Source: Campanula takesimana (taxonomy: Eukaryota; Streptophyta; Magnoliopsida; Asterales; Campanulaceae). From it: 64,000 nucleotides of DNA. Shown here piece by piece: positions 23,501 to 31,828 of the stretch. Position 1 is the stretch's first letter. Each line of letters begins with the position of its first letter. Both the position numbers and the translations under genes were made by a program. The stretch covers positions 744,001-808,000 of the forward strand of contig JAOWBW010000281.1 of NCBI GenBank assembly GCA_026119855.1, written 5' to 3'. The notes beneath the pieces are model-generated. The model was not told the DNA's origin. It worked only from the letters and a program-made list of their open reading frames with translations, and did not search any database.

Positions 23501-26242
23501 GGCCAACCATCTCGGATATTTGATCGGGCTTATGATTCCTGCCTTCAGTAGCTTATCCACCTCGATTTTGATCGCCGCTTTCTTCTCCGGCGAAAAGTAT
23601 CTTTCTTTCTGGAGGACCCGGGTCAATGTGGGATCGACGTTCAGTTCATGCTCGATGACCTCTCTACTTAACCCCTTCATATCTTCGACAGTCCAGGCAA
23701 AAATGTCCGCGCTTTTTCGCAGCAGCTCGATCAGAATCTTCCTTTCTTCTGCGGGGATTTCCAGCCCTACCTTGACCGTTTGTTCGGGGTAAGCGGGGTT
23801 TATGACTACATCCTCCAGAGCATCGTTGGGGCGGATGTCCCTTATTTCCCTGTCGTGCAGCGAATCGATCACGATGTCTATCTGCTCGGTCTTTGCGGCA
23901 ATACGACGGACTCTCCTACTCCGTTTAAATTCAGCCCGTGTTGAATGGAACGACAAAGTTCCAATCATGGCCGCCTCCTCGGTCCTGTCGCTGTTGGTTT
24001 TGACCTTCTTTGCCTCCCTCGGGCTTACCAATCTTGCCTCCATCGCGCTCTCCCTTCTTTTCTTCTCTATTATTTTGAGAAAAAGCTCGGGCTTGTTCTC
24101 GATGCACGCTATCCCTGCGGGGGTGCTGAACTTGATCTTCTGGTGAGGGATTGACGCAACGATTCCTAAGGCAGCCTGAGCGGTCACTCCCAAGATTGCG
24201 TTGTACTGGGACTTCAGATCGATCACCATGAACGTGACACGGGCTGTTTTTTCGAACGGCCTCTCTCCAATGGTCACTTCGAAGTCAATGGTCCCTTTTG
24301 CGTAGACCGTATGATTCGTGAACCCTTCCAACAAGCCCGCATATGGGGTTAAGTGCGCCTCGGACATCCCCATTTCTTCTAAACAATGGAAGTAGAGTAT
24401 GTCCCGTGAAGCCCCGGTATCAATGAGGACCCTCCCAATATCCGCTCTACCAATAGCCATCTTGATTGTCAATGGCTGTGTTGAATGGAAGAGTGTGGAG
24501 GCCAGCTCGCTCCTCCTGAACCCGATCATTTCCTCTTGCTCGGGTGGGTAGGCTGGTATCAGGAACACCTTTTCCAATTTCTTGATCTGAATGGAAAGCT
24601 GGGTGTTGCTCGGGGCTTCTTCCCCGATATACAGGATGTCATAGCGTTTTTCCCCGTCGGCATCGTTATCCCTAACATACTGGACATGTCCCCGTGGGGC
24701 CCCTCCTTTATTGCTGGGTCCCTCGATCCACTTTTTCAATTCTCCGGCCTCGACTTTCTGTTGTATTATCTTCTTCATCTGAAAACACTCATCCGTGTTA
24801 TGCCCATGGCTCTCGTGGTAGCCGCACCACTTCTTCTTGTTCGCCTCATAAGACTTTCTTTCTAGGGGTGGGGGAGGAGGCAGGGCTTCTGCCCGCAGAA
24901 TCTCCGTCCTTGGGGCTATCAAAGGAGTGAAGGTGCTGTCATTTCTTTTGAAATTGGTCGTGCCCCTCGGTCTTCCTCTATTTCGGCCGCCACTGCCCCC
25001 CGAATAGCCAGTGTGGTACCTTGAGTCATGAGCGGGCTCGAGCCTATCCCTAATACTCCTGCGGGCATCTTCCATGAACGAGGGCTCAACTCCGGCCATG
25101 GCAATGGCTCGATTGTACATTTCCTCCGTTCCCTCGGGCTTTCGACAAGCGAACTCTTGCCTCAAGGTATAGGATGTCAATCCTCCCAAGAAGCACAGCT
25201 CGATGTCATTTCTCGATAGGTCCACGATTTGTTCGGTCATTTTTCTAAACCGAGTAATGTATGCTTTTGTACTTTCTCCGGGATATTGCTTCACACCGCA
25301 TAGATCCGATTTCGGTCTTGCGACCTCCCCAGCGCCCGCGAACGAATTCAGGAACGACGTCCGTAACTGCTCGTAGCTGCAAATGGAGCGGGGCTTATGG
25401 GCCAACAACCATCCCAGCGCCTTCCCCTTGAAGGTGGATGCTAGAGCCTTGCACTTTACGGCCTCATCCGTTGAAAATAGAGCCATCTGCCCTTCAAACC
25501 GCCCAACATGGCTTTTGGAGTTAGACGAGCCGTCATAAGCGTCTAGCGTGGGGACCTTTCCCCGCTGGATCGGGGAATCAGCTATCCAGGAGGCAAAAGC
25601 ATCTATGGGTCCAATGCATTTTGCCACACTTTGCTTAGACTCCCATAGGTCCCTGATCATCCCCTGGACCTTGTAATCAATCTCTTCCCCGGTTTTCACC
25701 CTTTTTGCCGTTCCCGCAAATTGCTCTCCGGTTCTAACAGTTGCTTTTCCCTTGTAGTGGCCTTTGGACCTTCGAGGTTGAGACTCTCCTTCTTCACTCC
25801 TTCTCCCTTCTTCTCCTTCTTCATCGTCGTCTTCCACAACGATCGTTCTTTTCTTCTTTCCCTCCACCCTGCTGGCTATGCTTTTAGAACCATGAGTTTT
25901 TGATCTTTCAAGAGGGATTGCCGTGTCAGCCTCGGCATTAAATAGCTCTTCCAGGGCCAGGTTTAACTGAAGCCCTTCCGCTACTAGATCCTGCCTGTCT
26001 TTCAGGAGCTGGATTTTCTTTTGAATCTGCTCAGGGGTGAGGGGAGTGACGGGGATTTTCTGTACCTTGCGTGCTTTTGATGTTTCGATACGATCTCTCA
26101 GATCCGCCTCTCTTCTTGCTTTCTGAGAGGGAGTTCCCGAGCAGCCACTAGGCGCCTTGTCTCCCAATCTGGCAAAGATGGATCCTTGAGGCGCTTGTTT
26201 CGATGGGCTAGCAATTGGGTTCAAGATTTCTTTCCCAGTCAT
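20552..26242 (-). CDS. Tat gag-pol polyprotein, 1896 aa, intact
   Basis: One unbroken frame. The gag domain spans about residues 205-400, followed by a CCHC-like knuckle at 473-486 (CGYHESHGHNTDEC). The aspartic protease has DTGA at 608-611. Reverse transcriptase is about 880-1100 with catalytic YIDD at 1028-1031. RNase H follows at about 1170-1290. A second, archaeal-type RNase H is at about 1328-1450 (SVDGSAGKTVSGAG, AEYEALIAGL), diagnostic of Tat. The integrase HHCC finger is His1550, His1557, Cys1588, Cys1591, and the DDE triad Asp1620, Asp1680, Glu1715. There is no chromodomain. Gag and pol are fused without frameshift. All catalytic residues are present, so the copy could be active. Many short plus-strand frames inside it are shadows. 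Confidence 0.96.
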   Translation of the reverse strand: MTGKEILNPIASPSKQAPQGSIFARLGDKAPSGCSGTPSQKARREADLRDRIETSKARKVQKIPVTPLTPEQIQKKIQLLKDRQDLVAEGLQLNLALEELFNAEADTAIPLERSKTHGSKSIASRVEGKKKRTIVVEDDDEEGEEGRRSEEGESQPRRSKGHYKGKATVRTGEQFAGTAKRVKTGEEIDYKVQGMIRDLWESKQSVAKCIGPIDAFASWIADSPIQRGKVPTLDAYDGSSNSKSHVGRFEGQMALFSTDEAVKCKALASTFKGKALGWLLAHKPRSICSYEQLRTSFLNSFAGAGEVARPKSDLCGVKQYPGESTKAYITRFRKMTEQIVDLSRNDIELCFLGGLTSYTLRQEFACRKPEGTEEMYNRAIAMAGVEPSFMEDARRSIRDRLEPAHDSRYHTGYSGGSGGRNRGRPRGTTNFKRNDSTFTPLIAPRTEILRAEALPPPPPLERKSYEANKKKWCGYHESHGHNTDECFQMKKIIQQKVEAGELKKWIEGPSNKGGAPRGHVQYVRDNDADGEKRYDILYIGEEAPSNTQLSIQIKKLEKVFLIPAYPPEQEEMIGFRRSELASTLFHSTQPLTIKMAIGRADIGRVLIDTGASRDILYFHCLEEMGMSEAHLTPYAGLLEGFTNHTVYAKGTIDFEVTIGERPFEKTARVTFMVIDLKSQYNAILGVTAQAALGIVASIPHQKIKFSTPAGIACIENKPELFLKIIEKKRRESAMEARLVSPREAKKVKTNSDRTEEAAMIGTLSFHSTRAEFKRSRRVRRIAAKTEQIDIVIDSLHDREIRDIRPNDALEDVVINPAYPEQTVKVGLEIPAEERKILIELLRKSADIFAWTVEDMKGLSREVIEHELNVDPTLTRVLQKERYFSPEKKAAIKIEVDKLLKAGIISPIKYPRWLANVVMVTKANGKWRMCVDFTDLNKACPKDCYPLPRIDQLVDSIAGHRVLSFIDAYSGYHQIKMKEDDVPSCAFYAAGKTYTFNNMPFGLKNAGGTYQRMVGIVFDDQLGRNLEAYIDDMVIKTKETSHDIDMAETFTNLRENNMKLNPSKCAFGVKARKFLGFMVNQRGIEANPEKITALINMQPPRCVKEVQKLNGRITALGRFIAKSAEKCLPFFKTLKGGGEKGFEWNEDCQIAFEQIKAYLGKPPLLSSPVFGEELYVFLAATDHAVAAVLVREEGKLQKPVYYVSKALSAVEGRYLNIEKLAFALLVAARKLRAYFIAHPITVYSDTPLKKILHKPESSGRMLSWSIELTEFQITYSPRKTIKAQALADFVAETTFESKEIEPDGTQPAKTKKKRGEKAIVAGERPENCWSLSVDGSAGKTVSGAGILLTAPEGQRFKRALRFKFAVSNNQAEYEALIAGLELARDMKVSKLVVKSDSQLVINQVKGEYETNHPVLVKYKELATDLLKEFEYHELNQVNRAENSEADLLSRITNEDIAKLSVDCWIEFTERPAIDRIEIHQIGNSEKDWVDEIREYIERQTLPNNPDRARVLMKQAARYTIIDGVLYRRSFTKPLLRCVRSETVTNLLYEVHEGVCGGHPGARTLSDKIRFLGYYWPTMKRDAEDYVRKCDQCQRFANIPRQPSTEQSLIVPTWPFDMWGIDLIGPYPKAPGGAQMVVVAVDYFTKWVEVKALASTTEASIIKFVHDHIFCRFGLPRAIVSDHGPQFQSKFTAECKRLNVEHRQSSVARPQGNGQAEAANKLLMTALHKSLKGRSGRWMEELSTALWVVRTTTRNSTGETPFSLTYGSEAVAPVEVALPTYRVAQFNEAENEEARRKDLDSTEEKRLEARAKMVNYKQKAKVHHDKRVNKRSFAVGDWVLRKVEVTGRQPGYNKLSPNWEGPYQIARIIKEGTYRLLTAEGKDLKNAWHSDHLKKYYL

Positions 26243-26360
26243 TGTAAATATTTGGAATGTCGAGTGTATTTTAGAACCGTAGAAACAAAAGAATGGTTTT
26301 GTCGAGTCAGACTAGACTGGGAATTCGAAAGAACTCAGAAGATTGCACTAGGAAGATTTT

Positions 26361-26381
26361 CGTTTCCCGGCAATGGAACCA
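26361..26381 (-). promoter_or_regulatory. Tat primer-binding site
   Basis: Read on the minus strand just inside the 5' LTR, TGGTTCCATTGCCGGGAA begins with TGG and is followed by a tRNA acceptor/T-arm complement. It resembles the TGGCGCCGTTGCCGGGGA type used by Tat and Athila elements. The exact tRNA is not settled. Confidence 0.6.
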
Positions 26382-26382
26382 C

Positions 26383-27015
26383 TGATGACGCCCTAGATTT
26401 CTGGGGTCACGGAGATAGAACTCCAACTTTGCTGTCTCTTGATCCTGATCACAACACAAACAAGAACACCGTTAAGACCAAGGCCGGGTTGGAATCCGGC
26501 TTAGGCCCTCGGGTGTGAGAGTAAGATCTCTGAGGAAAACCTAGGAAGAAGGTTCAATGAAGACCTTGTGTGTGTGAATAGGATAGAGCACGTACCTCTC
26601 TCATGGGGCGAAAAGGGGTATATATATGACCAAGGGAAAGAAACCTGCACAAGGTACTAATCACCCTGGTACTGGGGGGACACGTGGCGAGTCCCCAGTG
26701 GATCGGTCAGGAGAGTGGCTGGGAAGGTGGCGTGTCTGTCAGGGAAGCATGGTTCCATCACCAACCGTTATGGTGTGTCAGGTACGGTTAGGTGACGCCT
26801 CGCGTACGTTTGTGCCAGCTGGGCACTACGGGCTCCTCAGGATGACGGGAGGCAGAGTCAACTCGGGCATATTCATCAGGAGATAAATCCTCTCGGGCTT
26901 ACTAGCCCGCGTTCCTTGTCGGTTAGGCCTCCAGAGTTCAGGTCCGGTTCGGGCGCGTTAGATCGCATTGATTCTAGACCGGCGAGCATCCGGCCCAGAA
27001 GGCTCGGTCTCATCA
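26383..27015 (-). repeat. Tat element 5' LTR
   Basis: The 633-bp partner of 14966-15598. On the minus strand it contains a TATA-like CATATATATACC near 26618-26632, a candidate for the element's own promoter. Confidence 0.93.
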
Positions 27016-27191
27016 GACGTTAGAGAAACAACAACTTCGTTTTCATCAAGAAAATTATCTGGGTGTTGAACATAATGTTTCTTCGTAAGAGAGCTGCTAT
27101 AGTATAAGCTATACACTGAGATTTGCAGAAATGGGTTTCTCTTGGTAGTTTTCACAAACAGTTTGTCTGCACTCCGGAGAACGAGATTCAT
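27016..27191 (-). pseudogene. PPR protein, N-terminal part (organelle targeting), split off by Tat insertion
   Basis: From ATG at 27191 the frame encodes 57 codons, then the TSD, and runs into the retrotransposon. It starts MNLVLRSADKLFVKTTKRNP: basic, hydroxylated and without acidic residues apart from one Asp, as in a mitochondrial presequence. The frame and the codon split across GACGT fit exactly onto the C-terminal part at 14965. A longer start at 27272 is possible but less like a targeting peptide. The transcript would now enter the Tat element after about 58 codons. Confidence 0.85.
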
Positions 27192-27552
27192 AGTACAAGC
27201 ATATACATGTATGAAAATATTTGATTGGTTTAGGTTTGTGCGTTTGTTTCCATGAGTACAGAGAAGAAGCATGTGATTTATTTGGGGTTATGAGATTAAT
27301 TTTAAAGAGGGGGCGGGGATGCAAGGAAGTTCGGGCGGAAAAGTGACGCAATGAGGTTGCAGCCTTGCAGGTATAGTCCCGCCTTAAAACGATGTCATGT
27401 GAGAGAGAGCACGCTGAGATTTGAGCGGTCATAAATGAGTCGTTCTGGTTACACTAAGCTATAGAAAAACGTGTTTTTTACAATTGCCTTCTCTAACATT
27501 ATTCGGTTCTAATATTATAAGGTGTTTGTTGTAATATTACACTTATAAAGAT
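27192..27552. other. Upstream region of the PPR gene
   Basis: No gene is seen. It should contain the PPR promoter (minus strand). The segment 27449-27525 is a direct repeat of 28178-28252. Confidence 0.4.
27449..27525. repeat. About 77-bp direct repeat, copy 1 of 2
   Basis: TACACTAAGCTATAGAAAAA and about 50 following bases recur at 28178-28252 with few mismatches; a short TCGTTCTGGT also precedes both. The two copies bracket the hAT head fragment. Confidence 0.85.
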
Positions 27553-28080
27553 TCAGGGGCGGACCTCCCATAGTGGGAGGGGGTGCACGTGCACCTGGTT
27601 AACCCCAAATTTCATTTTTTTATTTTTTTACTAAGTGCACTCCCGAAAAAATAAGTAAAGGTATTAGAATTAGTTGGAGATGTGTGAACTTAGTAACTGA
27701 AAAATACACCCTCTCGCACGCAGAGAAGAAGAGAAAGAGGAAAAAAGGGGCTTTGATCGGATCATTGGAGAGAGAGAGACTCAGAGTAGACTGTAGATCG
27801 GGATCGGCGACATCGATTCGACGATTCTTAATCTCAATCCTCACCCTCTTGTAAGTTCTCAAGTCTCCCTCTCTCCAAATTGAAATAAATAGAAATCTAG
27901 GGTTTGAAATAAATTTTGGGGCTTTGATTTTTATTTTTTTCTAATTTCATGGGCGATTGCAATATATGTGTTAATTAAATGTTTGATTATAAATAGATAT
28001 GTGTTTGAATGGTTATTTCATTGATTTTTTTTGTAGGATTTGTGGTGTTTTGTTGATTATTGAATATGGACACGTTTCTT
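27553..28080 (+). mobile_element. hAT transposon head fragment, possibly ZMYM1-like
   Basis: It begins CAGGGGCGGACC, a common plant hAT terminus. It has a leader with a possible intron (donor CTT/GTAAGT near 27850, acceptor TTGTAG at 28036) and ATG at 28066 opening MDTFLIKRKK. That start resembles hAT transposases with TTF/ZMYM1-like domains, but the frame then breaks in an A run and no transposase domain follows. It is a truncated 5' end. A host origin cannot be excluded. Confidence 0.4.
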
Positions 28081-28177
28081 ATCAAAAGAAAAAAAAACTG
28101 GGGCTGGTGAAACTAGTTTTGGGGTGGGTAATCATCTAGTAGTCCTAGTCAACAATCGTTCTGGTGAAAAACGCGTT

Positions 28178-28252
28178 TTACACTAAGCTATAGAAAAACG
28201 TGTTTCTTACAATTGCCTTCTCTAACATTATTCTGATCTAATATTATAAGGT
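28178..28252. repeat. About 77-bp direct repeat, copy 2 of 2
   Basis: Second copy of the repeat at 27449-27525. Confidence 0.85.
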
Positions 28253-28257
28253 GCCTT

Positions 28258-28399
28258 CTCCAACTTTTTTAAAGATATGAACACTTGATTCTAGTCATGT
28301 TTTGTTTGGGCACTTCTAAGCATAGGTTGTAGAAATGTGAAGAATTTCTTGTGACAAGGAAAAATGCCAAATGAGAAGATTATTTTGGGACGGATGGAG
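28258..28399. mobile_element. Stowaway MITE, left end lost
   Basis: It ends ATTTTGGGACGGATGGAG/TA and has the interior of the family seen at 28960-29137 and 44839-44988, but the left terminal repeat is missing. Confidence 0.65.
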
Positions 28400-28783
28400 T
28401 ATAGGGCAAATTTTACTCAAAATTAAGGGGTCAAATACTAATAAAATGTTATTTTTAGAAGTAAAGTTTCGTTTACTTGCATTTAAATGTGCATAAAATG
28501 ACAACTTGCAAAATTGAAGGGGGTCGAGTGACCCCCTTGCCACCAAGGTGGCTTCGTCAGTGAACAGAAGGACTGACAATTCTAATGGTAATGTTAGCTT
28601 CCACTCGTCCTCGGTTTTCAACTTAATACTCAGTTCCGACTTAAAAACAAAGTCATAAAACCGGATTTTTATTGTTTAGGAAAAATTGATTTTTCATAAG
28701 TTGTGATTTTAAAACGGGAGAAATGGATATTCAAAGTTAATTTTGACCCACAACTTAATGATGGAAAGAAGATGAGAACTTAC

Positions 28784-28919
28784 ATCAAGTATCCCTTGAA
28801 ATTCTCTTTCCATTAAAATGATGGAATGATCGGAAAGTACGTTGCAAGAGAGAACCATATGCTCAAATCTCCCATCCACAGGTACTGCTGTCTTCACAAC
28901 TGGGGTGATTCTTCCAAAC
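28784..28919 (-). pseudogene. Orphan copy of class 3 lipase exon 4
   Basis: 136 bp, the same length as exon 51331-51466, with both splice sites kept (GTGCAG before, GTAAGT after) and an open frame through VPVDGRFEHMVLSCNVLSDH. It differs from the parent at few positions. Without the other exons it cannot make a lipase. Confidence 0.8.
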
Positions 28920-28959
28920 CTGCACCCGAGACATTGGTTAAAAGTTTGGATGCGAAATA

Positions 28960-29137
28960 CTCCCTCAGTCCCAAATGATCTTCACATTTGAGTATTCAAA
29001 CTTTTTAAGGATATGACAACTTGATTCACTGGTCATGTGGTGTTTACGCACATTTAAGCCTAAATTGTACAAATGGGAAGAACTTTTTGGGACAATCAAA
29101 AATGGCAAATGAGAAGATCATTACAGGACAAATGGAG
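28960..29137. mobile_element. Stowaway MITE
   Basis: CTCCCTCAGTCCC at the left and GGACAAATGGAG at the right, TA on both sides. Its target TA corresponds to the one used by a different Stowaway (51505-51686) in the parental lipase intron. Confidence 0.85.
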
Positions 29138-29693
29138 TAATAAGACTAGAATCCTGAATTTGGAGCGGGTGCAATTGGATGTCATAGCAGTCAAACTGCA
29201 TCAAAGACCCAGATTAAGCCCAAGCAAATACCTATATCCCTGTTGGTGGAAGTGGGGAGGTCAAAAGACCATCCCTCAAATTAGGATCTAACGGCCACCA
29301 TCCGCACTGCTATGCAATCGGATGGCACAGACCCGGATCCTAGCATCCCAATTGTCTTCCTTAAACTAGCTCTAGAACTTGCTTCATTGCTTGTTTTTTG
29401 TTTTATCTTCCAAGACTTTCAGGCTAAACGCTCCACATTTGAAAGTCAAACATTTAAACAAATTAATGAATCCGTATTTTGCCTTAGATATAGGGTCAAA
29501 TGGTTATCTAATTCTGTATAATGTCACAAGGCTAACTAGTGTCACAACTTCAGGTTTCAAAACAAGACTCTTTTAAGTGGTACACCCTTAATAGATTGTA
29601 GAAAGATTTGAATGCTTTAACTGGAAGAACAAGACCAGAATGTTTATGGTTTCATTAATAGGCACTCATTTAGGGATAAAGGAATATAATATA

Positions 29694-29965
29694 CTCCCTT
29701 GTCCCAAAATGATAGTCCCTCTTTCCATTTTTGATTGTCCCACAAAGTTAGTCTCATTTTTTAAATTGAACATTTAAAATGACTTAACTTCCTAAACTGC
29801 CCACAACAAATAACACTCCTCACTTCACTTGCGTCATTCTTGTTTTTAAAGGAACCATGGTGCCATTGTGATAGTTTAACACCACCAAGGATAATTATGG
29901 AAAGAGGAACAAATCACTAAAATGGTTGATATTCAAATGGGGCTATCATTCTAGAACGTAGGGAG
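29694..29965. mobile_element. Stowaway MITE
   Basis: CTCCCTTGTCCCAAAATG at the left, AGAACGTAGGGAG at the right, flanked by TA. It lies about 150 bp upstream of the OTUD6 ATG. Confidence 0.82.
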
Positions 29966-30215
29966 TACGAAGAATTAGTGGTTTATGATTTCCTTGTATT
30001 ATACCGACATTGTTTGATTTCATCTTTTCTGTTTTTCTCTGTGAACTGTGATTTTCAGTTTTAAAAATTATTCTTTATGTCACCTCCATTATTGTTTCAG
30101 TATTTTCCATAATGGAAAATACCAATGAGTTAGATGCCAAGCAGAATGAAGCGATTCCTACAGAGACATCTCAGGAGGACTCAGAAACTCGTGAGGAGAT
30201 GCTCTCTAGGCACAG

Positions 30216-30686
30216 GTGTGTACTCATGTCTAAAAGATGGATATTGTTCCTTGGATTGTGAATTAGTTAGTTATTACTTTTTGAACTTTAGTATCCCCCC
30301 CCCCTTCCGGTTCTTGACATGATGAGATCGAGAATCAAAGAGCATTTTTTTTTTGGGTGAGTGTAAACATGGAGACAAATAGAAATAAAACTAGAGCACA
30401 ATTCTCGAGTAATTTTTGAGGACCAAAACAGGAAAAACCTGAGAGGACAATTGTGGGGACAGTGATACGCAAATGTCACCACCGTAGTACTTAAAAAGTC
30501 AAACCGTAGTACTTAAAAAGTCAAAATGATATATGTAGAAGATAATGATGTCGAAACTGGGGTAATTTACGGTCTTTATAGAAGATATTTCTCTATACCG
30601 CCTCATTAAACTTGGGATCTCATCGTGTTGAATTCAAAAATTACATCCTATTTTTACCTCATTTACACTACAGTTCTCACACACTG
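30216..30686. other. OTUD6 intron, left part
   Basis: No gene is seen. It contains a C run (about 30296-30304), an A/T-rich stretch and a tandem duplication of 22 bases (CCGTAGTACTTAAAAAGTCA twice, 30481-30525). Confidence 0.5.
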
Positions 30687-31376
30687 TGTTACCCGGACTT
30701 GGCAATTTTGCCGCCATACCAGTGTCGACACGACACGATACCGACACTGGTATGAAATCCAGCGCGGATACGTCTAATAAACCTCGGACACAGTTTTTTT
30801 TTTTTAGGGAATTTCGTAATTAAGGTAAGGACTTCTAAAATCGACTGATATTGGAAAATTGTTTCTTAAAATCGATTAAGCCCTAAATTTCCAAAGATAA
30901 AATTGACAATTGGAGAACACTTACCAGTTACCGCGACCTGACTAGGATGAGAATCCTTCAACGACGATGGCGGCAAGCTTCAACGCAGTCGACTATACGT
31001 ACTCCGACTCTCTCGCGATCGGTATATTGTTCCTTTATTTCCTCCTTAGTCTCGATTCTTTTGTTTAAGAGACAATCCCTCAGTTGCCCCTCAACCTATT
31101 GTTTATTCATATTAAAGAGTCTATATTTTGTTATTTCCTCTAAAGCCCCTATTAGATTTTAGATATTATTGAAGTTTTATCAAAATAATATGATTTGTAA
31201 CACAGCTAGTGATGAAGGAGAATGCATAAAAAAAAAAGGAAAAGAGGGATGAACCGTATCCCGTACCCGTGTCCAAATTTAGGACGGTGTCCCGGTATCC
31301 AAAATTATTAAGAAAATTGTATCCGACACTATGATCCGTATTCGTGTCAGATACCGGATACGGTGTCCAGGTAACA
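30687..31376. mobile_element. Unclassified DNA element with TGTTACC termini
   Basis: Inverted ends TGTTACCCGGAC (30687) and GTCCAGGTAACA (to 31376), with GTGTC-rich subterminal sequence. A perfect internal 12-bp inverted repeat ATACCAGTGTCG / CGACACTGGTAT lies near 30716-30754. No convincing target duplication is seen. Its right end abuts the left edge of the large palindrome exactly. Confidence 0.55.
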
Positions 31377-31795
31377 TAGTATCCACTGAGGGCCTTAATA
31401 CAAGTGTCTCAGCAATCTAGTATGGTTGCTGAGGTTCGAGTAATTCATTTGTTTCATAATGCAGGGTTCAATACCAACTTGGTCTTTGCTCCAAATCCAA
31501 GCACCAGGGAGTCGAGTGGTAACGGGTCTAACTCCAGAAACCAGACCAACTTATCTTAAACATTTTGCATGAAATCAAAATAGAGGTACATACTCTTTTC
31601 CTCTACCATATAAATGTGTACCACTATACAGGGCCGGCCCAAGGGGGTGGGCAGGGTGGGCGCTCGCCCAGGGCCCATAGTGGTAAGGGGCCCAAATTTT
31701 ATAGTTACGTGTATATATTGTATAAGTCATATTTATTAATTATTTTAAATTAATATTTTTAACACTGATGTTGCATTAAAACAATTACACATTGC

Positions 31796-31828
<33 letters not shown>

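Larger units (their letters stand above)
14966..27015 (-). mobile_element. Complete Tat-lineage Ty3/gypsy LTR retrotransposon, 12.05 kb
   Basis: Two 633-bp LTRs (14966-15598 and 26383-27015), which I find to differ at one base, and a 5-bp TSD GACGT. Gag-pol runs on the minus strand, so the element's 5' LTR is the right-hand one. A second RNase H after the first, no chromodomain, and a spliced opposite-strand ORF between pol and the 3' LTR are the marks of the Tat group (Grande, Retand, Ogre relatives). Gag-pol is intact, so the copy may be autonomous. It splits a PPR gene. Confidence 0.93.
28550..29640 (-). repeat. Duplicated segment of the lipase gene (copy of about 51110-52060)
   Basis: Long stretches match the lipase gene in the same orientation: intron sequence at 28560-28783, exon 4 at 28784-28919, and intron sequence at about 29345-29600 (like 51700-52000). 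A Stowaway (28960-29137) and about 170 unmatched bases (29150-29330) interrupt the match. No other lipase exons lie nearby. Confidence 0.8.

Noticed and set aside
20805..26518. Many plus-strand frames opposite Tat gag-pol
   Set aside because: They are shadows of the GC-richer polyprotein frame; none shows a domain, unlike the spliced antisense gene at 16.3-19.6 kb.
27192..27272. Longer PPR start at 27272
   Set aside because: The extra 27 residues are not like a targeting peptide, whereas the start at 27191 gives a good mitochondrial-type N-terminus.
31565..31753. Identical 62-codon frames here and at 34995-35183 (minus)
   Set aside because: They span the hAT terminus and its flank in both palindrome arms; identity reflects the palindrome, not a conserved protein.
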